Positions 1 through 10,503 of a DNA stretch of 64,000 nucleotides are shown here, piece by piece. Made by a program: the position numbers and the translations under genes. The stretch lies in contig NC_083570.1 in assembly GCF_027579695.1 (NCBI RefSeq), positions 12,810,551-12,874,550 on the forward strand, read 5' to 3'. This DNA is from Neoarius graeffei. Lineage: Eukaryota; Chordata; Actinopteri; Siluriformes; Ariidae. Numbering within the stretch: the first letter of the stretch is position 1; every line of letters begins with the position of its first letter. Below the pieces are notes generated by a model. The model was not told the origin of the DNA and searched no databases. It saw only the letters and a list, made by a program, of their open reading frames with translations.

Positions 1-173
1 CTGAATTCGCGGGGATTGGTTGAATTTGCGTTGTAGTGGCAAATCGCAACATCGCGAAATCCTGGAGGGTCTGTACAACATGCACACACACACATGTTTC
101 TAGAACAAACACACACCACATAAATCTATGCTGTGATTAATATCTAACATGTTCACATTTCTCATGTGTTTAG

Positions 174-751
174 ATTTCTGTGATCTGGCTCTGGATCCCA
201 ACACAGTAAATTATCGCCTCATTCTGTCTGAGAAGAACAGAGTGGTGATGGGCAGTGAGAGAAAGCAGCCGTACTCTGATCATCCAGAGAGATTTGACTC
301 CTACAGGCAGGTGTTGTGTAAGGAGAGAGTGTGTGGACGCTGTTACTGGGAGGTGGAGTGGAGCAGTGAGGGATATGTGTTAATATCAGTCTCATATAAA
401 GACATCAGAAGGAAAGGACGGGGTGATGAGTGTGCGTTTGGACACAACAATCAGTCCTGGAGTCCGCGGTGTTCTTCTTCTTCTCTCTCTTTCTGGCACA
501 ACAGCATTGCGACTGATCTCAGAGTTCCACCCCCCTCCAGAATAGGAGTATATGTGGATCACAGTGCAGGAACTCTGTCCTTCTACAGCGTCTCTGACAC
601 GATGAAGCTCCTCCACAGAGTCCACACCACATTCACTCAGACTCTATACACTGGGTTTGGGTTCGACTGGTATTTTAGGGTAAATTCAGGATCAACTGTG
701 AGGTTGTGCGATCCAAAAAAAAAAGAGTTTTTGGTGTTTTATAGTCACTAA
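174..751 (+). CDS. PRY-SPRY (B30.2) terminal exon of a TRIM/finTRIM-type gene
   Basis: The open frame after the splice acceptor ending at 173 encodes about 192 residues with a PRY start (DLALDPNTVNYRL), the PRY/SPRY markers GRCYWEVEW, CAFGHNNQSW and RIGVYVDHSAGTLSFYSV, and a closing TGFGF segment, then a stop at 749-751. This is a full-length B30.2 domain, the ligand-binding module at the C-terminus of fish TRIM (finTRIM) and some NLR-like proteins. The aspartate codon is split by the acceptor, so upstream exons lie to the left of the window. Bases 1-173 are the end of the intron, with a short CA run near 84-115. A RING/B-box first exon of the same general class lies at 56155 on the same strand, which suggests a tandem TRIM cluster. 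Which TRIM paralogue this is cannot be told. Confidence 0.85.
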
Positions 752-2140
752 TTTGTTGATTAAAAAAGAACTCCATGCACATTTCCTTATTGATCCTCAA
801 TTGTGAAAAAAATTACGAACATTAAATCATTAAAAACACTAAATGTTAAAACTCTGCATTTAGCCTCAGTCTAGAATCATCAGTTACAGATATAAAGGAA
901 ATGAAATTGTAAGATCTGAATGTACGGCCAATAAAATATAAAATCTCTACTGATTTCTGAAATTAGTGCAGCAAAATGCCTGAACTTTCTCTAAAGTCTG
1001 CATTTATTGGGTTTTATGTTTGTAAATATAATAATTTGTAATTTGGTAATAATGCTTTCGTTAAAATGTTTACTGACTCTAATAAACCCTTAAAATGTGG
1101 ATGTTTCACTCAGAAATATTTCATTACTAATAACCTGTTTTAGTCCTCAGAGAAATGGTTTGTTTTTTCAGGAAGATGGAGACCAAAATAAAGCTTTCCA
1201 GGAATTTTCAGGATCATCCCCATGTCTTTATGTCTGTTCTTTTTTATGTCTTTAGGGCATCGCCTCTCCAGAATACAGTCACAACAACAAACTTTACACA
1301 ATCAGAGATATTTTAAGATCCACATGAATAAAAAGATGATGTCTGTCCTCCTTGGTAATGGGTTCTAGAAACTGTAGTTACCTGCTATGGCCACTATGGG
1401 GCAGTGAAAAAATATCTTGGATCATATCTCAATATGTATCTGTTTATGTGAAGTATTGTCAGATTTTTTTATCTTAAATCACTCAAGGGGAAATTTAATA
1501 ATATCACAGAATTATTACCCAACCTAAACTGACTATCCGTCCACCAAAACGGTTTAATAGTTGTAACAATACTGTAATGAGACTCTTCTTAATGTGCTGT
1601 TATAAAAAGTCTTGGTTTTAGCCAAAAGGGTAAATTAATTAATTTAAAGCTGAGGCACGAGAGCGAACCAATCAGTGACCTGCATGTGAGCAAACCAGAC
1701 AAAGTCACGGATTATAACAAAACAAACATTTTTTCTACCGATTCACTTTTACGCCACTGTCGTAAAAACATGTCCCGCTTTGCGCTCTCCTCATGGACAG
1801 ATGTGCGCTTGCATTTGTTTACAAGCTGAAGCCAATTGAACTGTAACACCGGCAGAAGCCAAAGAAACATGTTGACTGACAAGGTGGAGGAATATTACAG
1901 GATTTTACACAAATATGATGCACAGTTTTATTTATTGTGACATCAAAGATGAACAGAGAGTGTCTTTGTTTGGAGGGCTAAAGCTGCAGCCCCAACAAAA
2001 TATGCCAAGAGATGCCCATGGTGCATCCGCTTCCCATAATCTGTGTTCAGTACAATTTTAGTTCTTTGTAATGTGGTAATAATGATTTTAATGCTTTTAA
2101 AAAATCTGATAAGACTTTTAAAATGTGTATGTTTAGCTCG
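752..2140. other. 3' UTR and intergenic sequence
   Basis: AT-rich non-coding DNA after the PRY-SPRY stop. Candidate poly(A) signals AATAAA occur at about 930 and 1187. Short phrases near 1376 (gccactatggggcagtgaa) and 2538 (gccactaggtggcaatgaa) resemble each other and may be ends of an old repeat. No convincing coding potential was seen. Confidence 0.5.
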
Positions 2141-2500
2141 GGGCGGCACGGTGGTTTAGCGCTGTCGCCTCACAGCAAGAAGGTCCGGGTTCGAGCCCCG
2201 TGGCCGGCGAGGGCCTTTCTGTGCGGAGTTTGCATGTTCTCCCCGTGTCCGCGTGGGTTTCCTCCGGGTGCTCCGGTTTCCCCCACAGTCCAAAGACATG
2301 CAGGTTAGGTTAACTGGTGACTCTAAATTGACCGTAGGTGTGAATGTGAGTGTGAATGGTTGTCTGTGTCTATGTGTCAGCCCTGTGATGACCTGGCGAC
2401 TTGTCCAGGGTGTACCCCGCCTTTCGCCTGTAGTCAGCTGGGATAGGCTCCAGCTTGCCTGCGACCCTGTAGAAGGATAAAGCGGCTACAGATAATGAGA
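2141..2500 (+). repeat. SINE-like repeat with tRNA-like head, copy 1
   Basis: The head GGGCGGCACGGTGGTTTAGC followed by GGTTCGAGCCCC resembles the A and B boxes of a tRNA-derived pol III promoter. The body (cccacagtccaaagacatg, gggtgtaccccgcctttcgc, tgggataggctccagcttg) is a repeat very common in fish genomes. A second copy, inverted, lies at 37236-37598. Open frames across it are incidental. The exact SINE family name is uncertain. Confidence 0.75.
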
Positions 2501-2870
2501 GGAGATCTCTGACTTAAAAGCTGTAGTTAAATGCTTTGGCCACTAGGTGGCAATGAACCATGTAATTTGCTCATCACATTATTCAAAAACCACGAGTGTC
2601 CCATGTCCAGGTGGTTTTCAACAGGTCTCTCAGAGATTTTGTGAGAGTGGGCAGGAGAGAGGAAACTTGCCGACGTACTTCACCATTCCCATAAAGCGTC
2701 TCACTCCTTCAATATCCTGTGGTTCAGGCATGTTGATGTGGCCTTGGGCAGAAAAGCGCGCGTTGACTAAATTGGAAGAGCAATTACTGACTACGCCACC
2801 AGGGGACTTTCACCCCATGAATATTAACCAGAAAACACTTCACTATGTTGACACGCAAGGTGAGTTTGAC
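2501..2870. other. Unassigned sequence
   Basis: A 108-codon open frame on the plus strand (2547-2873) has no recognisable domain and is probably accidental. No clear repeat ends were found. Confidence 0.3.
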
Positions 2871-4262
2871 TAAAGACACCAGAGACCAAAGTTATGAAAA
2901 TACAAAAAGGTTATTTTATTACGATGTTTACAAAATAATTCTTTCCTTTACTTCACAATCACTTTCATTCACACTCCAAAGGACTAACTGACATGTATGT
3001 GGAGCAAGGGTAAGGGAAAAATCAATATTAACAGGGCCGAGGCCTACCAGCAGGGGGCAAGATACCAGGAGACGGAGAAGGGATCCAAGGAGGCACACCA
3101 TGCAAGCCCACGTGTCACACTCACTACAAACCAAATCAAAATAAATCAAATAAAATCAAAAACACAATAAAAGGAGAATTCCACACAGGCACACATGAAC
3201 ACACACGGACAATAGGGAAACACCACCACCTAAGGGATCAGCTGCCACCCCGCCTTGGGCACACAGTACCTGAAAAGTAAATAAACAGAAAAGAGGTATG
3301 AAGAAAGAAAATCAAAAAAAGAAATAACAGCTTGATCACAACAAACTAACCAATTAAAATGCACAACCACACACGATGTAAACTAAGGGAGGGGAACTAC
3401 ATGGACCACTGATGATCCACAGCTTGCAATGGCCTCCCACCAGTACTGGCATACAGCTGGCAACCAAAGGCTGCTTGCCACGGCAGAAAAGATTGGCAAA
3501 CATGGTTGCTAGCCACACACAAATTCACATAAAATAAGCTCTCGCGAGCATTAAACCAAATAAACAAATAAAAAAATAAAAAGGCATTAACATAAATCAG
3601 GCCCAATAAGATAGCCCACTGGCTATCCACAGCTATAGAAAAAGAGCCTCCTGCCAGCAGGTGAAACCTGAGCAGGACTAAAGCAAATAAACAAAAATAC
3701 CCAATTTAACAGAAAAAGAAGTTATCCCTCATACCACACTCCAAGCACACATACACGCACACTGATTATAGATGAATAATGATCAGACACACAAGCGGTC
3801 TCTCTCACACACACACACACCCTACAAAGGTTAAAACTAGTGTGAAAGTGCTGTGGTGGTTTCGCAGCCCTCCTCATGCAAGCAGCTGCACCAATCAGAG
3901 AAAGCAGCACTCGGTAGAAATGCGCTGGCAAGAACAGCAGCAAACCCGGACCAAAACCGGCAACACCACACGATCCAAAATTTCTCGCCTAGTCCCAGCA
4001 AGGCTCACAGAATTTCATGGGTCATCTGCACTTAATACAGACGCCAAGAGAACGTTCGGAAATCACTGCACACAAAATGCACAGCTGGACAAGACCGGAG
4101 GAAAGCCAAACAGTGGATGCACGGCCACAGGTAAACGGGAAGGGGTGTGACAGGAAACAGTGAGGGGGGTCGTCACGCCTCCAGAGTTCAAAATCACTCT
4201 ACCATAAATAGGCTGGCGATGCACGCCATTGGTTGAGGCTGCCCCAATTGCCAAGAAGCACT
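2871..4262 (-). repeat. Possible long LTR or promoter-bearing repeat, minus orientation
   Basis: Read on the minus strand, this 1.4-kb non-coding stretch has a TATA-like CCTATTTATGG near its start (about 4205), a long AT/GT-rich body with a GTGTGTGT run, and AATAAAATAACC close to its end (about 2915). That is the layout of an LTR. It abuts the truncated reverse transcriptase of the decayed gypsy element on its right. No matching second LTR or purine tract was found, so the call is weak. Confidence 0.3.
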
Positions 4263-5577
4263 TAACCCAGTGCGTCTCGCCACATTGAGAATTGCTTTAG
4301 TTTTTTCAGGGTCAGCCTAAGTCCCTTGAGCACTTACTTTATGTCCTAGGAACTTCACTTCTTTGACACCAAATTCACATTTTTCATTTAGGATCAGACC
4401 TGCAGTCTCAAACTTCTGGAGGACTTCACACAGCCTGCCGTCATGCTCGGTTTCATCTTTACCGAACACCGAGATATCACTGGCATGGCACAGTGTTCCT
4501 GGTGTGCCTGCAATGATCTGGGAGATTCTCAGCTGGAAATATTCAGGTGCTGAGAAGATCCCAAATGGGAGTCTCCTAAAGCAATACCTCCCAAAAGGAG
4601 TTATGAAAGTCATCAAGGGCTCAGAGTCTTCATGTAAGGGTATTTGCCAAAATCCTGACGTGGCATCCAGTTTTGAACATACTGCTGCTCCATCTAATTT
4701 TGCAAGTGTGTCATCCATATCTGGGAGTGTCTGTCTCTCACGGCGCACACTTTCAATTCACTTTGTTAGATCTACGCAGATCCTGATGTTGCCATTGGGC
4801 TTTGGGACTACCACCATCTCCGCACATCACACGGTCGGCTCTTGAATTTGTCAGATGATGTCCATGTTTTGCATCCTCTGGAGCTCTGACTTCACTTTGT
4901 CCATAAGGAGTAATGCCACATGTGGAGGAGCTGACAGTGCGTATGGCATTGCTCCATCAGCAAGTTCTATCGTAAGGCTACCCTGCAGCTTCCCTAAGCC
5001 TGAGAAAACTTTTGGGAACATTGTTTTGAATTTATTTCCCATTGTTTGAACTGCTGCTACCTGCTGCAGTAGTGGTAGGCTCTGGATGGCAAGGAGACCT
5101 ACAGTAGTATTGGCATCACTAGGTCTTTTACTACAAATATTTCCTGCTCTATTTTCTTTTTGCCCTTTTTCAGACATGCATTGAACGTGTCCAGTACAGT
5201 CACTGGATGGTTGTTGGGATTGCTGATCATTCGCTGTGCATTTTGGAGATTCCCATCTCTGGCTTTTGAGTACATGGATTCTGGTATGGCTGTGACAGCC
5301 GCTCCTGTATCGAACTTAAAGTTAATCAGTTCTCCATTCATCTGTATATCCTGTTTCCAGATTTCTTGCTTCTGACTTTGAATCGTTCCCATGAATGCCC
5401 ATTCTGCCATGTTATGGCTTTCTTTGATGACTTCCACTCTCTGTCCTGTCTGACACATTGTCACAAAATGGTCTTTCTTTGGACATTTTCTACACTCCGC
5501 TTCTCTAGCTGGACATTGTTTCAGTGTATGCTGAGGGCTTTTCCCACATCTTTTGTTTCCGATTGAGAGTATGCCAT
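4263..5577 (-). pseudogene. Decayed Ty3/gypsy retrotransposon: zinc knuckle, protease, part of reverse transcriptase
   Basis: On the minus strand, from 5577 downward, there is a Gag-type cysteine motif pair (RCGKSPQHTLKQC, then ECRKCPKKDHFVTMC), a retropepsin-like FDTGAAVTAIP, an RT N-terminal region with several stops, and RT blocks SKLDATSGFWQIPLH, LPFGIFSAPEYF and EVKFLGHKVSAQG. Coding stops soon after the RT; RNase H and integrase are missing. Frames are broken several times, so it is dead. The upstream gag part continues at 11126-11500 after the nested insertions. This is a different lineage from the intact element inserted in it. Confidence 0.8.
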
Positions 5578-5879
5578 TGTAGCTTTCCCTAGGTGTGGGT
5601 GGAGCACAGAGGACGGCAGGACAGAGATCAGGTTCAACAAATGGTTTTATTGTTCCACTTTTCAGGGGACACAATAGGTTTGACACACACACACACATCA
5701 GGTGTCTGGTTCGGGAGAGCTCTCCTCTGCTCTCGCTCTCCCTCCCTAAATAGGGCGCGGTCCCTGGGAAGACACAAACACAGGTTAATTGCTCTCAGGT
5801 GAAGCGAATCTGCCACTTACCTTCCCTGACTCCGCCCTCCTGTCACAGACCGGTGCTTGACCACGCCCCCGCTGCCACA
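5578..5879 (-). repeat. 3' LTR of the Gmr1-like element
   Basis: 302 bp. On the minus strand it begins TGTGGCAGCGGGGGCG and ends AGGGAAAGCTACA. It contains a TATA-like CCTATTTAGGG and an AATAAA poly(A) signal, as needed for LTR transcription. A diverged solo relative lies at 13916-14241. Confidence 0.95.
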
Positions 5880-5890
5880 TACCCCCACCG
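5880..5890 (-). promoter_or_regulatory. Polypurine tract of the Gmr1-like element
   Basis: The minus strand reads GGTGGGGGTA immediately before the 3' LTR. This is the expected primer site for plus-strand DNA synthesis. It lies directly after the Gag-Pol stop codon. Confidence 0.8.
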
Positions 5891-5896
5891 CCCGAC

Positions 5897-8800
5897 TCAG
5901 GCCGGGCAGCCGTCCGGCCCGCAGCCGACTCCCCCCCCCCCTTGACGGGAGAGGAAGTCCGCCACGACCATCTGCGCCCCCGGCCTGTGGACCACCTTGA
6001 AATTAAAGGGTTGGAGCGCCAGATACCAACGGGTGATCCGCGCGTTGGCATCTTTCATGCGGTGGAGCCACTGGAGGGGCGCGTGGTCCGAACAGAGGGT
6101 GAAAGAGCGCCCCAGCAGGTAGTACCGGAGGGCGAGGACCGCCCATTTGATCGCCAGGCACTCCTTCTCAATCGTGCTGTAGCGCCCCTCACGTACTGAC
6201 AGCTTCCGGCTGATGTATAGGACCGGGCGATCCTCCCCCTCCACCTGCTGGGACAAAACGGCCCCCAGCCCTCTGTCCGACGCATCCGTCTGTAACATAA
6301 AAGGGAGAGAGAAGTCAGGGGAGTGTAAAAGTGGCCCCCCACACAGTGCAGCCTTTACCTCAGAGAAAGCCCGCTGGCACTGCTCCGTCCACTGGACCGG
6401 ATCTGGCGCCCCCTTTTTAGTGAGGTCAGTCAGCGGGCTGGTGACGTCCGAATAATTAGGTATAAACCTACGATAGTAGCCAGCCAGCCCCAGGAACTGT
6501 CTCACCCCCTTTTTGGTCTTGGGCCTCGGGCAGGCCGCAATCGCTGCTGTCTTATTAATTTGGGGACGCACCTGCCCGTTGCCCAAGTGGAAGCCCAGAT
6601 ACCGTACTTCCACCCGCCCAATCGCACACTTCTTTGGGTTGGCCGTGAGTCCCGCCCGTCTCAGCGACCTAAGGACGGCCCTTAGGTGTTGCAGGTGCCG
6701 CTGCCAGTCGTTACTATAAACGATAATGTCGTCCAGGTAGGCGGCCGCATAGGTGGCGTGGGGCCGGAGGACCCGGTCCATCAGCCGCTGAAACGTAGCG
6801 GGCGCCCCAAACAGCCCAAACGGAAGTGTGACGAACTGGTGTAAGCCGAACGGTGTGGAAAAGGCCGTTTTCTCCCGGGATAATGGAGTCAAGGGGATCT
6901 GCCAATATCCCTTCGTTAAATCCAGTGTCGAGTAAAAGCGAGCCGTGCCTAGTCGATCGAGCAGCTCATCAATACGAGGCATTGGGTACGCATCGAATTT
7001 AGACACCGCGTTGACTTTTCTATAGTCCACACAGAACCGGACCGAGCCGTCGGCCTTGGGAACCAAGACCACCGGGCTGCTCCAGTCGCTGTGGGACTCC
7101 TCGACGATGCCCATTTCGAGCATGGCCTGAAGTTCTTCCCGAACCACCTTTTTTTTGTGTTCGGGTAGTCTATAAGGGCGGCAACGCACTACCACCCCCG
7201 GGGGCGTCTCTATGTGGTGTTCTATGAGGTTAGTGCGACCGGGCAGGGGCGAGAACACATCCGAAAACTCGGCCTGCAACTGGGCGACCTCCGTGAGTTG
7301 GGTCGGGGAGAGGTGGTCTCCACAGGGGACCGGAGAGGTACGTGATGCCAAATTCCCTTTTTGAACCTCCGGCCCCAGCTCCGCCTTCTCCGGAACTACC
7401 GACACCAACGCCACGGGGACCTCCTCGTTCCAGAGTTTGAGCAGATTGAGGTGGTAAATCTGTAGCGCCCCACCCCTGTCTGTTCGCCTCACCTCATAGT
7501 CGACGTCCCCGACTCGCCGTGTGACCTCAAAGGGTCCTTGCCACTTGGCGATTAATTTGGAGCTCGACGTGGGCAAGAGTACGAGTACTTTATCTCCCGG
7601 TGTGAACTCTCTAAGGCGCGTACCCTTGTTGTACAGGCGGGCTTGCCGTTCCTGGGCCCGCTGCAAATTCTCCTGAGTTAGGTGGGTGAGCGTGTGGAGT
7701 TTTGCGCGCAGGTCCATAACGTACTGAATTTCATTCTTACTTTGTGAAGGTCCCTCCTCCCAATTTTCCCGCAGCACGTCCAGGATGCCGCGCGGCTTAC
7801 GCCCATATAATAATTCGAACGGGGAGAACCCCGTGGAGGCTTGAGGGACCTCTCGCACTGAGAACAGCAAGGGTTCGAGCCACTTATCCCAATTACGTGC
7901 GTCCTCACTTACGAATTTTTTAATGATATTTTTGAGGGTGCGGTTGAACCGTTCTACTAAACCGTCCGTTTGTGGGTGATATACACTGGTGCGGATCGGC
8001 TTAATCCCCAATAACCCATACAGTTCGCGTAGTGTTCGTGACATAAACGTAGTGCCTTGATCAGTCAGAATCTCTTTCGGGATTCCAACTCGGGAGATGA
8101 CGCGGAAGAGTGCCTCTGCAATACTGCGTGCTGAGATATTGCGCAGAGGCACTGCTTCCGGGTATCGCGTTGCATAGTCCACTAGAACTAATATAAAGCG
8201 GTACCCTCGTGCTGACCGATCTAATGGCCCGACGAGATCCATCCCAATTCTTTCAAACGGGGTCTCGATTAACGGTAGAGGGCGCAATGGCGCTTTTGGA
8301 ATGGCCGCTGGATTTACTAACTGGCATTCGCGGCATGCCGTACACCACCTACGGACATCGCCGCGAATCCCCGGCCAATAGAATCGGGCCATTATTCGGG
8401 CTAGTGTTTTATCCTGCCCTAAGTGTCCAGCCATGGGATTAAAGTGAGCCGCCTGGAATACCAATTCCCGGCGGCTCTTCGGAATTAAAAGCTGCGTGAC
8501 TCGCTCTTTAGTTTGAGTGTCCTGCGTCACTCGGTATAACCTATCCTTCATAATCGCGAAGTAGGGGAAGGACGGGGTGGCGTTCGGCGGGAGCGTTTGA
8601 CCATCGATTACTCTCACTTGGTCAAACGCATGCCGCAGAGTCTCGTCTCGCGACTGCTCTAATGGGAAATCCGCGAGGGATTCCCCAATAGAGAGAGGAG
8701 GAGCCGGTGGCTCCTCACCCTGACGCGGAGATGACGTAGACGGCTCCGCGACAGCTGCTCCCGCCAAAACGACACCGGGACCTCCCCCTGTCAACTGGCA

Positions 8801-10174
8801 GGACCCACTCTCTACTAGGCGCGTCATTAAACCCCGAAATCCCGGCCAATCCGTCCCCAAAATTAACGAGTGGGTAAGGCGAGGATTAACCGCCGCCTTC
8901 ACTATAAATTTTTCCCCTCTGAAAATAATATGGACCGACACCAAAGGGTAGCTGTGAACATCCCCGTGCACACACAAAACCTTCACCCCTTGTGCTCCCC
9001 CCAATGCCTCGTTTTGAACCAGGCTTTGGCGAATTGAGGTCTGATTACAACCAGAATCCACCAATGCCTGATATGTAGCCCCTTGGATACTCACCGGTAT
9101 GCGATACGCTCCGGCCCGATCGAGGGCGGCCTCTGGCGCGTCGGGGATCCGAACCACCGCGCCCACTTCCATTGCTGTGCACTGCTGTTGAAGGTGGTCC
9201 GGTTCCCCGCAGCGCCAGCAAACCGGCCCGGGCTTCACCTCTGCACCGGTGCTCTGGGGCTCACTCACCTGAGGTGGGGGAGAGACAGACACAGAAGGGA
9301 GACACGGGAGGGCACCGCGGGTGCGGCGGGCCGGCAGGGGTGGTGCCGGCCCCCGCCTCCGCGGTGGGGGAATGGGGCGAGGACGGGACACAGAAGGAGG
9401 GGAGAGAGAGAGAGAAAGAGAAGAGGAGAGAAGAGATGTCGACATCTGCTGTCCTGCCGCCGAGACAGCCGCCAGATGATCCTCCGCCAGCTCGACTGCC
9501 TGATCCAGCGACGCCGGGCGGTGGCACTGGACCCACTCCGCGGCTCCTGCTGGTAAGTGGGCGATGAACTGTTCCAGTACCACCTGATCGACGATTCCCT
9601 CGGCGTCGCGATCTTCGGCCCTCAGCCACCGCCAGCAGGCGTCCCGGAGCTGCTGGCCGAACGCGAACGGGCTGCCGACTTCCTCCATCCGCAGCGCGCG
9701 GAAGCGCTGGCGCTGCTGCTCCGGCGTGCGCCCCACGCGCTGAAGGACAGCCCGGCGAAGGTCGGCGTAGGCCAGCCGGCGATCGGCGGGGAGCTGTAGT
9801 GCAGCCAGCTGCGCCTCTCCCGTCAGGAGGGGGAGGAGGCGCGCCGCGCGCTGCTCCATCGGCCACCCCGAGGCTTCAGCGACCTGCTCGAATAACGTGA
9901 AGAAAGCCTCGGGGTCATCCTGCGGGCCCATCTTAGTTAAGGTGAAGGGAGACGGGCCCGCGGCCGGAGCGCTGGTGGGCCCCGCCGACGCGAGGAGACG
10001 CCGGAACGCCTTGCGATCTTCTTGCTGGGCCAGCACCAGGGCATCGAAGCGCCGCTCTTGTTCCTTTCGGAGTGTGTCGAGCGCCTGGTGCTGGCTTTGC
10101 TGAGCCGTGGCGAGGGCGTGGACCAGGTCGGTGAACGGGGAGGATTCCATGGGGCTGCTGGGTTGGTGCTCCAT
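5897..10174 (-). CDS. Gag-Pol polyprotein of the Gmr1-like retrotransposon (1425 aa)
   Basis: A single ORF. Residues about 80-240 form a helical Gag region resembling SCAN domains. A CCHC knuckle (CWRCGEPDHLQQQC) is near 319-332, and the protease DSG near 373. The integrase zinc motif has H577, H584, C614 and C617; its core has D646 (GMDLVG), D705 (LTDQG) and E741 (ERFNR); the C-terminal segment extends to about 915. Only then comes reverse transcriptase, with FCVDYRKVN near 1047 and catalytic YLDDI at 1146-1150, followed by RNase H (TDASDRG near 1296, IEKE near 1335, SDHAPLQWL near 1362). The product would assemble particles, copy the RNA and integrate it. No frameshift or stop is present. 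The start was chosen as the first ATG, just after the primer site. Confidence 0.95.
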   Translation of the reverse strand: MEHQPSSPMESSPFTDLVHALATAQQSQHQALDTLRKEQERRFDALVLAQQEDRKAFRRLLASAGPTSAPAAGPSPFTLTKMGPQDDPEAFFTLFEQVAEASGWPMEQRAARLLPLLTGEAQLAALQLPADRRLAYADLRRAVLQRVGRTPEQQRQRFRALRMEEVGSPFAFGQQLRDACWRWLRAEDRDAEGIVDQVVLEQFIAHLPAGAAEWVQCHRPASLDQAVELAEDHLAAVSAAGQQMSTSLLSSSLSLSLSPPSVSRPRPIPPPRRRGPAPPLPARRTRGALPCLPSVSVSPPPQVSEPQSTGAEVKPGPVCWRCGEPDHLQQQCTAMEVGAVVRIPDAPEAALDRAGAYRIPVSIQGATYQALVDSGCNQTSIRQSLVQNEALGGAQGVKVLCVHGDVHSYPLVSVHIIFRGEKFIVKAAVNPRLTHSLILGTDWPGFRGLMTRLVESGSCQLTGGGPGVVLAGAAVAEPSTSSPRQGEEPPAPPLSIGESLADFPLEQSRDETLRHAFDQVRVIDGQTLPPNATPSFPYFAIMKDRLYRVTQDTQTKERVTQLLIPKSRRELVFQAAHFNPMAGHLGQDKTLARIMARFYWPGIRGDVRRWCTACRECQLVNPAAIPKAPLRPLPLIETPFERIGMDLVGPLDRSARGYRFILVLVDYATRYPEAVPLRNISARSIAEALFRVISRVGIPKEILTDQGTTFMSRTLRELYGLLGIKPIRTSVYHPQTDGLVERFNRTLKNIIKKFVSEDARNWDKWLEPLLFSVREVPQASTGFSPFELLYGRKPRGILDVLRENWEEGPSQSKNEIQYVMDLRAKLHTLTHLTQENLQRAQERQARLYNKGTRLREFTPGDKVLVLLPTSSSKLIAKWQGPFEVTRRVGDVDYEVRRTDRGGALQIYHLNLLKLWNEEVPVALVSVVPEKAELGPEVQKGNLASRTSPVPCGDHLSPTQLTEVAQLQAEFSDVFSPLPGRTNLIEHHIETPPGVVVRCRPYRLPEHKKKVVREELQAMLEMGIVEESHSDWSSPVVLVPKADGSVRFCVDYRKVNAVSKFDAYPMPRIDELLDRLGTARFYSTLDLTKGYWQIPLTPLSREKTAFSTPFGLHQFVTLPFGLFGAPATFQRLMDRVLRPHATYAAAYLDDIIVYSNDWQRHLQHLRAVLRSLRRAGLTANPKKCAIGRVEVRYLGFHLGNGQVRPQINKTAAIAACPRPKTKKGVRQFLGLAGYYRRFIPNYSDVTSPLTDLTKKGAPDPVQWTEQCQRAFSEVKAALCGGPLLHSPDFSLPFMLQTDASDRGLGAVLSQQVEGEDRPVLYISRKLSVREGRYSTIEKECLAIKWAVLALRYYLLGRSFTLCSDHAPLQWLHRMKDANARITRWYLALQPFNFKVVHRPGAQMVVADFLSRQGGGGVGCGPDGCPA

Positions 10175-10177
10175 TTT

Positions 10178-10195
10178 TCCCGGGTTTCGGCACCA
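10178..10195 (-). promoter_or_regulatory. Primer binding site complementary to tRNA-Phe
   Basis: The minus strand reads TGGTGCCGAAACCCGGGA, one base inside the 5' LTR. It is an 18-base complement of the 3' end of eukaryotic tRNA-Phe including CCA, as I know that tRNA. Confidence 0.85.
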
Positions 10196-10196
10196 C

Positions 10197-10498
10197 TGTA
10201 GCTTTCCCTAGGTGTGGGTGGAGCACAGAGGACGGCAGGACAGAGATCAGGTTCAACAAATGGTTTTATTGTTCCACTTTTCAGGGGACACAATAGGTTT
10301 GACACACACACACACATCAGGTGTCTGGTTCGGGAGAGCTCTCCTCTGCTCTCGCTCTCCCTCCCTAAATAGGGCGCGGTCCCTGGGAAGACACAAACAC
10401 AGGTTAATTGCTCTCAGGTGAAGTGAATCTGCCACTTACCTTCCCTGACTCCGCCCTCCTGTCACAGACCGGTGCTTGACCACGCCCCCGCTGCCACA
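10197..10498 (-). repeat. 5' LTR of the Gmr1-like element
   Basis: 302 bp, 301 identical to the 3' LTR. It carries the promoter for the element's transcript. Confidence 0.95.
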
Positions 10499-10503
10499 GC
10501 CAT

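Larger units (their letters stand above)
5578..10498 (-). mobile_element. Complete Gmr1-like Ty3/gypsy LTR retrotransposon
   Basis: The element is 4921 bp, with 302-bp LTRs (TG...CA) that differ at a single position (5805 C versus 10424 T), and a 5-bp target duplication GCCAT at 5573-5577 and 10499-10503. It has a primer binding site next to the 5' LTR, a purine tract next to the 3' LTR, and one unbroken Gag-Pol ORF. Integrase precedes reverse transcriptase, the order known for Gmr1 of cod and unusual in Ty3/gypsy. The near-identical LTRs mean a recent insertion, and nothing visible prevents activity. It sits at the boundary of an older LINE tail and the decayed gypsy element. Confidence 0.95.

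Noticed and set aside
2141-2500. A tRNA gene
   Set aside because: Only A/B-box-like promoter sequence is present; there is no cloverleaf, and the rest matches a dispersed repeat.
2547-2873. A 108-codon gene
   Set aside because: No recognisable motif, no splice context, and the region lies between repeats.
9083-9866. Long plus-strand and out-of-frame ORFs over the Gmr1-like gag
   Set aside because: They are shadows of a GC-rich coding region on the minus strand.
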